Shown: piece by piece, positions 46,817 to 56,485 of the stretch
Layout of the letters: every line of letters starts with the position of its first letter
How positions within the stretch are numbered: position 1 is the first letter of the stretch
Source of the DNA: Quercus robur
Lineage: Eukaryota; Streptophyta; Magnoliopsida; Fagales; Fagaceae
Direction of reading: 5' to 3'
NCBI RefSeq assembly: GCF_932294415.1
Contig: NC_065535.1
Coordinates: forward strand, 7,305,501 to 7,369,500
Length of the DNA stretch: 64,000 nt
Notes under the pieces: generated by a model
Databases searched by the model: none
What the model was told of the DNA's origin: nothing
Seen by the model: only the letters and a program-made list of their open reading frames with translations
Made by a program: the position numbers and the translations under genes

Positions 46817-46833
46817 ATTGGTATCAGAGCGGG
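46817..46833 (+). other. PBS of element B
   Basis: ATTGGTATCAGAGCGGG next to the LTR end. Initiator tRNA-Met type. Confidence 0.92.
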
Positions 46834-46891
46834 TACACATCTGTTTGGTTTTATTACCATTGTGTGATCCTTGACTCCCTTTCTTTTTGAG

Positions 46892-48862
46892 ATGGATAGG
46901 TCTCAATCCCTTAATGCACCTCCATATTTTGATGGAAGTAACTATGCATTTTGGAAGGTTCGTATGAGAGCTTTTTTATGCTCTATTGATGAATCCGTGT
47001 GGGATGCTGTTGAGATAGGTTGGACCAAACCTGAGGCAGCCAAATCCACATGGGATAAGGCAGCTCTTGCTGCATCTAATGCTAACAGTAAAGCACTAAA
47101 TGCTATCTTCTGTGGTGTGTCTCCAGATGAATTTCACAGGATTTCTCACATTACCATTGCCAAAGTTGCATGGGAGATTCTGGAAACAACTTATGAAGGC
47201 ACGAAGAAGGTGAAAGATACCAAGTTACAAATGCTGACCACTCGGTTTGAGGAACTCAAGATGAGTGAGGATGAGTCTTTCGACTCGTTCTATGGGAAGT
47301 TAAATGAAGTGGTTGTCAGTAAGTTTAACTTGGGGGAGAAGATGGAGGACTCTAAGATTGTAAGGAAGATCCTTCGATCATTGCCGGAAAGCTTCCGTGC
47401 CAAAGTAACAGCCATTGAAGAGAGCAAGGATCTTGACGACATCAAGGTGCAGGAGCTGGTTGGTTCTCTACAGACCTATGAAATGTCGCTGCCAAATCAA
47501 CGGAAGGGTAAATCCATTGCTCTAAAGACCGTTAATGAGAAGGTGGAAGATCAAGGCTCGTCAGGAGAAGATATGGTTGACAAGGATGTAGCCTATCTTG
47601 TTAAAAATTTCAAGAAGTTTTTGAAATTCAAAAACAATGGAAAATTTGATGATAAGAGAAATTTCCAAAATTCTGGAAGGGAGAAGAGGGATTTCAAGAG
47701 GAAAGATGGAAAAGAATCCCAATCCACACAAGGTGTTACTTGTTTTGAATGCAACGGGCATGGACACTTCAAGAGGGAATGCCCTAATTATTTGAAATCA
47801 AAAGGCAAGGTGTATGCCACGACCTTGAGTGATTCAGACTCATCCGACTCAGAATCTGAAGAGAGCTGTGATGGAGAAGGGAACTATTCAGCCTTCATGA
47901 CTATTGCTCATGTTGAGTCTTCGGATGAATTGAATTTGCTTGTTCAAGACCTTGGAGAACATAGTGAGGATGACTCACTAGGAATTGTTGAAGAATCGGA
48001 AGTTGAAGAAGAAGAAAGCACAGCTACCCTTCAAGAAAATTACAACTCACTTTTGGAGAAATCTGGTGAATACACAAGGGTGGCCAAGGCTGCTGTGAGA
48101 AAGATGAAGAAGGCTGAGGAGGACTACAAAAGTCTCCTAATCCGGTATAGGGAGGCCAAATGCGAGATTGAAACTCTTAATGGTGAGCTGTCCGAAGCCT
48201 ACACTAAAGTGAGATTTCTTGAAAGTGAGGTTGTTCAAGCAAATGCAAAAATAGAGAGGGTCACCACCAAGAAGCTTGACGATGTTATATCTTCTCAAAA
48301 GAGCTTCTCAGACAAATCCGGACTGGGATATAGCGGAGGAAGTAGTTCAACTGGAAATGTCACCAAAGAAGTGAAGTTTGTCAAAGCCAAAGATCCAGTT
48401 GCAGCTGATCCTATTGGTGTGAAGCTTGAGGTGGAGGAGAAGAAGAATGTGGTGGACCAACGGATGCTGAATCATCGTAATCAGTATGTGGGCAGGTCTG
48501 AGTCTCGTGCCAAGTCACGTCCTCGACCACAAAGAGGTCCTAGAGGAATGTATGTGTGCCATTATTGCGGACTTCAAGGGCACACTCGACCGAATTGCCA
48601 AAAGCTGAGAGCAAAGAACAGTGCTACTCCTCAAAGGTCAGGAGGACCAAGAATTGATAGGAGAACTTGGGCAGGGGATCAACCTAGAGAGCAAAATGGA
48701 GATCCCGGAATGATGGACGTGATGAAGATGATTGGTGCTTTCACCAACTGCTTGGAAAGCTTCTCACGAAGGTTTGAAAGCCCTAACTCCCGTACCCAAT
48801 CCTTTAAGGAAATCACCCCAAACGCAAGTGACGTGTGGGTAAAAAGGGGTACTCATGCATAA
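46892..48862 (+). CDS. gag: Gag of element B, intact
   Basis: 656 aa from MDRSQSLNAPPYFDGSNY; an upstream in-frame TTG is not needed. Domains: N-terminal copia gag domain (about 1-220, with FWKVRMRAFL and LKMSEDESFDSFYGKLNE), a Lys-rich stretch, zinc knuckle CFECNGHGHFKREC (about 284-297), a Ser/Asp/Glu-rich acidic part (SDSDSSDSESEESC), a coiled-coil-like region (about 380-480), a second knuckle CHYCGLQGHTRPNC (about 556-569) and a tail ending VWVKRGTHA. Gag forms the particle and binds RNA. There is no protease downstream, so maturation would need pol from another element. It matches A gag closely, and its stop codon is followed by about 2 kb of noncoding DNA. Confidence 0.95.
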   Translation: MDRSQSLNAPPYFDGSNYAFWKVRMRAFLCSIDESVWDAVEIGWTKPEAAKSTWDKAALAASNANSKALNAIFCGVSPDEFHRISHITIAKVAWEILETTYEGTKKVKDTKLQMLTTRFEELKMSEDESFDSFYGKLNEVVVSKFNLGEKMEDSKIVRKILRSLPESFRAKVTAIEESKDLDDIKVQELVGSLQTYEMSLPNQRKGKSIALKTVNEKVEDQGSSGEDMVDKDVAYLVKNFKKFLKFKNNGKFDDKRNFQNSGREKRDFKRKDGKESQSTQGVTCFECNGHGHFKRECPNYLKSKGKVYATTLSDSDSSDSESEESCDGEGNYSAFMTIAHVESSDELNLLVQDLGEHSEDDSLGIVEESEVEEEESTATLQENYNSLLEKSGEYTRVAKAAVRKMKKAEEDYKSLLIRYREAKCEIETLNGELSEAYTKVRFLESEVVQANAKIERVTTKKLDDVISSQKSFSDKSGLGYSGGSSSTGNVTKEVKFVKAKDPVAADPIGVKLEVEEKKNVVDQRMLNHRNQYVGRSESRAKSRPRPQRGPRGMYVCHYCGLQGHTRPNCQKLRAKNSATPQRSGGPRIDRRTWAGDQPREQNGDPGMMDVMKMIGAFTNCLESFSRRFESPNSRTQSFKEITPNASDVWVKRGTHA

Positions 48863-50904
48863 GCATTACAACATGTCCATGCATTAATACTTCCTATGCT
48901 TTGTGACTATGTTTGTCTGGTATGCTTGCTGTTTTTGTTTGATTTTGGTTGTTTGTTTGTGAATATTTCTTAATTGTGTTTTATCAATCTTTTTGTTTCT
49001 TGAGTCAAAAATCCAAAAATCACATAAAGAATTTGAAAATCAAAACTCTTGATTGACTTTGTTGAGTTTTTGTCTTAAAACTCGTTTTGCCTTGTACCTT
49101 TGTGCTAATGGCTTTGTGCATTGTCGAGCATTGCTTGTTTTTCATGCACTCATATCACTTTGGGAAAAATCTTGAAATCTATGTGATTGTTGTAAATAGA
49201 TCTTCAAACTTGTCATGAATGATTAGTGAATGGTTATGTTGATCTTGAAACTTGCATAGACTTGTGTCTATATCTCTTCCCACTTCTTATATTTTTTTTG
49301 CTACAAAGAGCTCACTAAATGTAAATCTCCAAATGAAAAGAGATATTGAGCTGCAAAAGCCTGTCGCACATTCTAGTATTTGACTAGGAAAAAGGGTAAG
49401 CGACTTTATATTAAAAGTGAAATTTCTTTCAAAAAAGGCCAAAGGCCTATTCTTCAAAGAAAAATGTTGTCTATCCCTCTCACAATGAGAGATGATTGCC
49501 TCAAAAGATCAAATGTTATGGCTGTTAGTGGAGTCAAATGAAAGGCTCCAAGTTATGTTATCAAGTTGTGTGGGAAGTCATATATTCATATTTCTATAAT
49601 TGAGATTGGTCACATGATCTAGTGCTAATTGTGTATGCCTTGGTTGAATTGATCATTGAAGCTTCTCATTAGACAAAGGACTATTTCATTGTTGATATCC
49701 ACACACAACACACAAGTTTATGTTTGATAAATGCCATATTCATTTGTGTGATTGTACTTGATAAAATGTGTTTTCACATACTCAATCTTTGTTAATTCAA
49801 GCACAAAAAGATTTTTGAGTGTTTTAGGTGTTTTTGGAAAGTGTTTTGCTGAAAAAAATCTGAAAAATTTCAAAAATACAGTTTTGCCCTGTTTTGGCGG
49901 CTCAGTCGCGGGTGTGTCAAGTCGCGAGCCTCAGTCGCATCTTCGCTGGTCAATTTTGGCGACTTGTTCGCGAGTGGAAGGTCCAGTCGCGAGATTCACT
50001 CAGAGATTTTCGCGGCTCAGCTCGCGACTCACTCGCGGGTAGACCTTCCAGTCGCGAAAAACACTTAGACAAATTTTTCAAAATTTTCCTCTTGAGTGCT
50101 TTGGCGGCTTGATCTGGCGACTGTGTGGCGACTTGAACCAGTCGCGAAAATCGCGTGTTTTGCAGAAACAGGAGCAGTTTTTTAAACTTTTTCAGTTTTT
50201 CCCTCGAATTTTTGTAACTGTTCATCTTCTCTCTAAACACTCTCCCTCCCAAACACTCCGTGCTCCCTTTTCCAATCTCTTGTGTTGCATCCTTACAGCC
50301 CAAAATCGTCGAGTTCCAGGTATGGGTTTTCTGATTTTCACTCTTTTCTACTTGATTTTGTGCTTTTACCCTTGATTTTTCGCATTTGATTGTGTTTTTG
50401 ACATGGGTTTGTGGTTCGGTCTCTGCTCTTTGTTCTTGCTTAGCTTGTGGATTCTGTTGTTATAGGTTGTGTTTATGATAGTCATTGTCCTATTGCTCTT
50501 GTGCTTAGCTAAGTTTTCCTTTCATATTCAATCTGAACTTTGAGCTGTTGAGATGTTACTATTGGTTCTGTTGAGGTTGTGAGTTTTTCCTTTGCAAGAT
50601 GTGCATGTCTTTGTTTGATAATCTGTGGGAAGACCATGTTAGGTTCTATATATTATTTGTTTGTCATATCTTTTTTTTTTGCCTCAATGTCCTTCATCTG
50701 CCTTCAGGATGGCTTCACCATGTTGTTCATGTGTTTCCTATCCTAGGATTAGTTTATCTATATGGTTGAACTAAATTGCTTGCTGGTTAAATGTTTGAAG
50801 TTCACATTGTTTGATTGATATCTTTCTCTGTTAAATACATGGTACTAACTGGTTGTGCACATATATTGTTATATGTTGTTGTGGCCTTTTCTGATTGTTC
50901 ACAG
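48863..50904 (+). promoter_or_regulatory. Spacer of element B: CGCG array, putative ORF3 promoter and leader intron
   Basis: No ORF of protein character. At 49904-50155 there are about ten CGCG cores (TCGCGGG, TCGCGAG, TCGCGAC, TCGCGAA), the same motif as in the LTR. Next come a pyrimidine-rich stretch (TTCATCTTCTCTCTAAACAC, about 50220), a donor-like TCCAG|GTATGGG (about 50319) and an acceptor-like TTGTTCACAG just before the ORF3 ATG. The same order occurs in A and, with other motifs, in E and F. I infer an internal promoter with a 5'UTR intron. Confidence 0.5.
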
Positions 50905-51981
50905 ATGGCCCCTTCACCCCAGAAGAAGAAATCTACTGCGAAGAAAGCTGACAAAAGACTTAAGATGGATCCTAGATTGTTTAGGTCAGTTCATCATTTT
51001 GAGAGATACAAGGATAACTTCTTGAATGCAGGAATCATTCAAGAGAGATTTGTGGATTTGGATGATTTAAGGCAAACTTTTATTCCCAGTTGTTTTGAAG
51101 GAAGAGGATGGGACAAACTTTTAAGTGATTTTCCTTTGGTGTGTGAACCTCTGATTAGAGAATTTTATTCAAATGCTGTGATAAAGGAGAATGAGTTAAA
51201 TTGCTGGGTTCGAGGGAAAGAATTCATCTTGGATGCACATGTCATAGATGATGTACTAGGGCTTGAGGGTTTGGATGATGAGGAGTTTGTCAATTTCAAG
51301 GATAGGAGTGTCTCTATTGAAACAGTTCAACAGAGAATAGGTGGGCAGAGAGAAGGGAAGTGTTTGAATACCACTGCCTTTCCAGTGGACATGAGGGTTC
51401 TAACCATAATCATGATGTTTAACCTTTATCCTATTAGGAAGTTGACCACAATCAATTGTGCTAGAGCAATTTTTCTGATGGATCTCAAAGAGAAGAACTT
51501 CATAGATATAAGTTCCCACATCTTTGACATCATTGTGGATGAGACAAGAACAACATCTAGACCAAAACTGATCTTTCCTAGTCTCCTAATGAGAATTTTT
51601 CGAAGGAAGGGTGTTCAAATTCCTCAAGACATCAGTCACATGTCTACACCCTCTGCAATCAACAAACTTACCTGCAAAAGGATCAGTGTTAGGCTTCCAG
51701 GAGAAGAAGATGAAGGTGATGAAGGAGAGGAAGTCCCAATGGAGACTGATGCAGAGACAGCAGGGCATGCATCCACCTCAACACCAAGGAGGAGTGGCAA
51801 GAGGTCCAGAGCTTCAACTTCTGCAGATGCACCTCCAGATGCTTTCCAGATCATTCTGGAAAGGCTTGATGGGATCAGGGCAGTCCAGACTGAGCATTCT
51901 GACAGAATGAGAGCCATGCAAGACCAGATTGATGTCTTGGCTGCTACACTTGACAGCTTCACAACTCAGCATGACCAGTGA
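50905..51981 (+). CDS. ORF3 of element B, intact putative plant transposon protein-type
   Basis: 358 aa from MAPSPQKKKSTAKK. The core has FEGRGW, LIREFYSN, CWVRGKEF, LGLEGLDDEEF, VLTIIMMFNLYPI, RAIFLMDL, FPSLLMRIFRRKG. An acidic GEEDEGDEGEE stretch follows, then RRSGKRSRAS (possible nuclear localisation signal) and a C-terminal helix with heptad-like hydrophobics (FQIILERLDGIRAVQ, QIDVLAATLDSF). There is no catalytic signature and no signal peptide on the MAPSP form, so an envelope role is unlikely. A basic N-terminus, an NLS-like patch and a possible coiled coil fit a nuclear protein, but this is inference. It is intact in the youngest element here, which suggests selection for it. Confidence 0.85.
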   Translation: MAPSPQKKKSTAKKADKRLKMDPRLFRSVHHFERYKDNFLNAGIIQERFVDLDDLRQTFIPSCFEGRGWDKLLSDFPLVCEPLIREFYSNAVIKENELNCWVRGKEFILDAHVIDDVLGLEGLDDEEFVNFKDRSVSIETVQQRIGGQREGKCLNTTAFPVDMRVLTIIMMFNLYPIRKLTTINCARAIFLMDLKEKNFIDISSHIFDIIVDETRTTSRPKLIFPSLLMRIFRRKGVQIPQDISHMSTPSAINKLTCKRISVRLPGEEDEGDEGEEVPMETDAETAGHASTSTPRRSGKRSRASTSADAPPDAFQIILERLDGIRAVQTEHSDRMRAMQDQIDVLAATLDSFTTQHDQ

Positions 51982-52787
51982 CCCTTTGGCCATTCCATGT
52001 CAAAAAGGGGGAGAGAGTTCATTGATAATTGAAGCAGAAAAGCAGCTCTTGAGGGGGAGTAATTTGTTGAGGGGGAGTAATTAGTGTTTTTATATTTTTT
52101 TGTTTGTTTGTTTTTAATACACTGGGATTTGGTGTATAAACTGTTTCTAACTCTTTTCATATATTCTTGGATAAAACTTTTATATATGTTTGATGATGTT
52201 ATTCAGGTTCTTGTTGTATTTGTACCCATATGCTTTTGTAAGCTTTGAGGGTTTATGTTTTATGCATAGCTTTGTAGGCCTTGTGGTATGTACCATGCTT
52301 AAGTGCAGCCTTTATGCTATGTGAAATCAGTATTTTAAATCCAAATGTTCTGCATTGTGGTTTATGTACTGTCACTCTTGTGCCCTTGTAGGATTGTTCC
52401 TAGATGCATATGCCCTGTGTGCTATGCATTGGTTGAGTGTTGTACATACAAGTGTCTTGCCTTGTGCTTGTTAACTTGTATGTCCTTGTGTTCATTCCAA
52501 GTGTGAATGAACACTGTGATCACTACCTTGTGGTGTTCACCTGGTTGATCAAGCCATGGTTTGTTTATTAACTTCATCTTATGCTTGATCTCATATTGCC
52601 TGTTTCATATGCATTTATAATTTTCTGCTTACAATGATCATGGTGTATTGTTGTGTTTCAGGAGTTTTTGTTCATATGATTCAAGTGCTTCACAGCTTCT
52701 AGAATTAGGTGTGAGTGAGTTTTGATCAACTGTTCCCAACTCACATGTTAAGTCTAGAGTCTGTTTTAGGGTTTTGTCACGGAATAG
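51982..52787 (+). other. 3'UTR of element B
   Basis: Noncoding, with extra purine tracts (AAAAAGGGGGAGAGAG at 52002, GAGGGGGAGTAATT twice near 52050-52082) before the main PPT. Colinear with 561-1373 of A (reversed) and 59417-60134 of C. Confidence 0.6.
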
Positions 52788-52801
52788 CCAAAGGGGGAGA
52801 T
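52788..52801 (+). other. PPT of element B
   Basis: CCAAAGGGGGAGAT immediately before TGTAAGG. Confidence 0.88.
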
Positions 52802-53911
52802 TGTAAGGTTGAATTTATTCAACCATCTAATTGGCTTTATTCCGTGCCAAATTTGCTTGTAATTCAGCATTTAGTAACCCTGTATTTAGGTGGGATTGTT
52901 GTAAGGGTAGTGAGTGAGATAGTGTGAAGATTGCTCAAGAGTGTGCAAGAAAACAGAGTGTCGCGGCTGGGACTCGCGACTGGTCTCGCGGCTTCAACCC
53001 GCCAGAAGATGCACACGTGCCAAGCATGCTGGAAGATGAACAGTCATGCTAGCTGGAGCACTACAGGACAAAACAGGACAACTGGCCATACGGTTAACTC
53101 GCGACTGGAACTCGCGACTTAGTCAAGCCGCGAGGTCAAGCCGCGAGCCACCCCTGTTTTGGAAAAACCTGACGTTTCGCATTCCACTCCTCTCCAGTAT
53201 AAATACCCTTTTAACCCACGTTTGAAAGAGAGCTTCCAGAGAGAATTTTGAGAGAGAAACCCTAAAGAAAAACCAGATTGTTTCACCCACAATCTCTACC
53301 TTAGAGTCTCATCAAAATCCCTCACTCTCTTCCTCTCCATTGTCAAATCCTTGAGAGGCCATTATACCAAACCTGGTTCTCACCATTATCATCTCTGTGA
53401 GACAGACGTTTGGAGTTCTGGGAAGCAGTTAGGAAGGAGCCAATATTCATTGGTTGATGCTACGGAGTAGTAGCGGAATCCGGAAAGCTAGAAAAGAAAA
53501 AGGTTCGGCGCAACCTCGTTGGAGCAAGAAGCTTGGAGGGCTTAGGTGCATTGGGTAGATTAGGCTTGGAGGGTCTATTGCTGTCCTTGTATCCCAACTG
53601 TATTTTCTAGTGGATTGATTACCGCTTGGAGGGCGGCGGAGAGGTTTTTCGCCGAGGTCTTCGGTTTCCTCTTCGATAACATATCTGGTGTTATCGCTGT
53701 GTTTGCATCTTCCTTCCTCTCTATCTCTGCCTTTACATTATCTGCTGTGGTTTATTTTGTTGTGGCTTAGATAGTTGTTTAATCAATACCATGTTATAAC
53801 ATATGTTAAGTTTCCGCACACTATTGTTTAACATATTGCGTGTGTTGATTAAATTGGTTTTTGGGGGTCTAAACGTTCAAAAGTGTTTTTGTACACGTTT
53901 TTGAACTTTCA
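52802..53911 (+). repeat. 3' LTR of element B
   Basis: 1110 bp, same length as and apparently identical to 45707-46816. Confidence 0.95.
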
Positions 53912-54415
53912 CATACCATTGCTATCTTGCTCAATTGGAGCCAAAAAGGGTAGAAGAAGCTCTCCAAGATGAGAATTAGGTTGAGTCAATGCATGAAGAG
54001 CTGAATCAATTTGTGAGAAATGATGTGTGGGAACTTGCTCCAAGGCCTGAAAATGTTCATGTCATTGGCACTAAATGGATATTCGAAAACAAGACTGATG
54101 AAGATGGAGAGATAATACAGAATAAATCTCGGTTAGTAGCTCAAGGATATACTCAAGTAGAAGGAGTAAACTTTGATGAATCCTTCGCTCCTGTGGCAAG
54201 ACTTGAGTCTATTCGAATTCTTATGTCCATTGCATGCACTATGAACTTCAAACTCTATCAAATGGATGTAAAATATGCATTTCTAAATGGATACCTGAAT
54301 GAAGAAGTGTTTGTTGAACAATCCAAAGGTTTTGAGGATCCTCACTTTCCTGATCATGTGTTGAGATTGAAGAAAGCCCTTTATGGCTTAAAACAAGCTC
54401 CTAGAGCTTGGTATG
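53912..54415 (+). pseudogene. pol: Pol of element C, part 2: reverse transcriptase N-terminal half
   Basis: Resumes in frame at HCYLAQLEPKRVEEAL, meets TAG at 53977-53979 (Trp in EN[W]VESMHEEL), then runs [77 protein letters not shown] and [16 protein letters not shown]. This is the RVT_2 domain of Ty1/copia RTs. Solo LTR H interrupts after the codon for RAWY. All matching features are copia-like; the catalytic DVKYAFLNG motif is present. Confidence 0.92.
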
Positions 54416-55525
54416 TGAAAGTTCAAAAACGTGTACCAATACACTTTTGAACGTTTAGACCCCCAAAAATTAACTTAACCAACACAAGCAATATGTTAAA
54501 CAACAAGTGTGCGGAAACTTAACATATGCTATAATGTGAAATAGGATAAAAACTATCTAAGCCATAACATAATAAAATCACAGCAGATAATATAAAGGCA
54601 GAGATAGAGAGGAAGGAAGATGCAAACACAAAGATAACACCCGATGTGTTATCGAAGAGGAAACCGAAGACCTCGGCGAAAAACCTCTCCGCCGCCCTCC
54701 AAGCGGTAATCAATCCACTAGAAAATACAGTTGGGATACAAGGACAGCAATAGACCCTCCAAGCCTAATCTACCCAGTGCACCTAAGCCCTCCAAGCTTC
54801 TTGCTCCAACGAGGTTGCGCCGAACCTTTTTCTTTTCTAGCTTTCCGGATTCCGCTACTACACCGTAGCATCAACCAATGAAGATTGGCTCCTTCCTAAC
54901 TGCTTCCCAGAACTCCAAACGATTGTCTCACAGAGATGATAATGGTGAGAACCAGGTTTGGTATAATGCCTCTCAAGGTTTTGACAATGGAGAGGAAGAG
55001 AGTGAGGGATTTTGATGAGACTCTAAGGTAGGGATTGTGTGTGAAACAATCTTGTTTTTCTTTAGGGTTTCTTTCTCAAAATTCTCTCTGGAAGCTCTCT
55101 TTCAATCGTGGGTTAAAGGGGTATTTATACTAGAGTGGAGAGGAATGTGAAACGTCAGGTTTTTCCAAAACAGGGGTGGCTCGCGGCTTGACCTCGCGGC
55201 TTGACCAAGTCGCGAGATCCAGTCGCGAGTTAACCGTATGGCCAGTTGTCCTGTTTTTTCCTGTAGTGCTCCAGCTAGCATGACTGTTCATCTTCCAGCA
55301 TGCTTGGCACGTGTGCAGCTTCTGGCGGCTTGCAGCCGCGAGTCCACCCGCGAGTCCCAGCCGCGACACTCTGTTTTCTTGCACACTCTTGAGCAAACTT
55401 CACTCTATCTCACTCACTACCCTTACAACAAACCCACCTAAATACAGGGTTACTAAATGCTGAATTACAAGCAAATTTGGCACGGAATAAAGCCAATTAG
55501 ATGGTTGAATAAATTCAACCTTACA
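54416..55525 (-). mobile_element. Solo LTR H (A/B/D family) in element C RT
   Basis: 1110 bp with target duplication GTATG (54411-54415 and 55526-55530). Minus strand TGTAAGG...GAACTTTCA, same family and length as the B and D LTRs, with differences. Internal region lost by LTR-LTR recombination. The TATA-like GTATAAATACC is reversed at about 55120. Confidence 0.93.
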
Positions 55526-55530
55526 GTATG

Positions 55531-56485
55531 ATCGGCTTACACATTACCTCCTGAATAGAGGATTCAAAAGGGGATATGGCGATCAGACTTTGTTTGTCAA
55601 GAATGATAAAGATTACCTCCTTGTGGCTCAAGTATATGTTGATGACATAGTGTTTGGGGCTGCCATTGATGATCGGGCTATAGAATTCTCTGAGGAGATG
55701 AAGAAAGAATTTGAGATGAGTATGGTGGGGGAGCTCATATTTTTCTTGGGCCTTCAAGCTAAACAAAAGAAGGAAAGCATATTCGTTTCACAAGAAAAGT
55801 ATGCTAGAAACATTGTCAAGAAGTTTGGACTAGACTCCAAAAAACATGCCTCCACTCCCATGAGCTCGTCTACTGAACTGAATGTTGATTCTTCCAGGGT
55901 GGAAGTGAGTCCCACCTTGTATAGGAGTATCATTGAGAGTCTACTCTATCTTACAGCTAGTAGACTGGATATTGCGTTCAGCGTTGGTGTTTGTGCTAGA
56001 TATCAAGCTGCTCCAAAGGAATCACACTTGATTGCGGTAAAGCGAATTATACAATATATCAATGGAACTCCAGATTATGGTTTGTGGTATTCAAAAGACT
56101 CAAATGCTTGCCTTGCCGGGTATTCAGTTGCAGACTAGGCTGGTAGTGTGGACGATCGGAAGAGTACTTTAGGAGGCTACTTCTACCTTGGTAACAATCT
56201 TGTCTCGTGGATGAGCAAGAAACAAAATTCTGTGTCTCTCTCTACATGTGTGTCTTCTGTGATAATACCAGTGCCATCAATCTTTCTAAGAACCCGGTCC
56301 AGCATTCAAAATCTAAACACATAGAGATACGTTACCATTTCATTCGAGATTTGGTGGAAGAAAGAGTTGTGTGTCTTGAATTCAAACACACAGACAATCA
56401 AAAGGCGGACATCTTCACCAAGCCTCTCGATGGTCCACGGTTTGAATCCCTCCGTAAGACCATTGGTGTTGGTACAATTCCTTGA
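55531..56485 (+). pseudogene. pol: Pol of element C, part 3: RT C-terminal half and broken RNase H
   Basis: Continues DRLTHYLLNRGFKRGYGDQ and the catalytic VYVDDIVFG, then FFLGLQAKQKKESIFVSQ, STPMSSSTELNVDSS, YLTASRLDIAFSVGVCARYQ and YGLWYSKDSNACLAGYS. TAG at 56136-56138 replaces Trp in AD[W]AGS. After SWMSKKQNSVSLST about 30 codons are missing (the usual AEAEY catalytic block and what follows) and the frame shifts. The end CVFCDNTSAINLSKNP, HTDNQKADIFTKPL is in another frame and stops TGA at 56483. RNase H is therefore inactive. Confidence 0.92.

Larger units (their letters stand above)
45707..53911 (+). mobile_element. Element B: young, structurally complete gag + ORF3 element
   Basis: 8205 bp with target duplication CATAC (45702-45706 and 53912-53916) inside element C pol. 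Both LTRs are 1110 bp and I saw no difference between them at the sites compared. Gag (46892-48862) and ORF3 (50905-51981) are open from start to stop. PBS and PPT are intact. Pol is entirely absent, so its recent movement must have used another element's enzymes. Confidence 0.95.

Noticed and set aside
46817..46833. tRNA gene because of GGTATCAGAGC
   Set aside because: It is only the primer-binding complement next to an LTR; no cloverleaf.
50815..50904. N-terminal signal or membrane segment of B ORF3 from an upstream start
   Set aside because: The upstream in-frame codons lie before a strong splice-acceptor-like site and look intronic, so an envelope-like signal peptide is not claimed.
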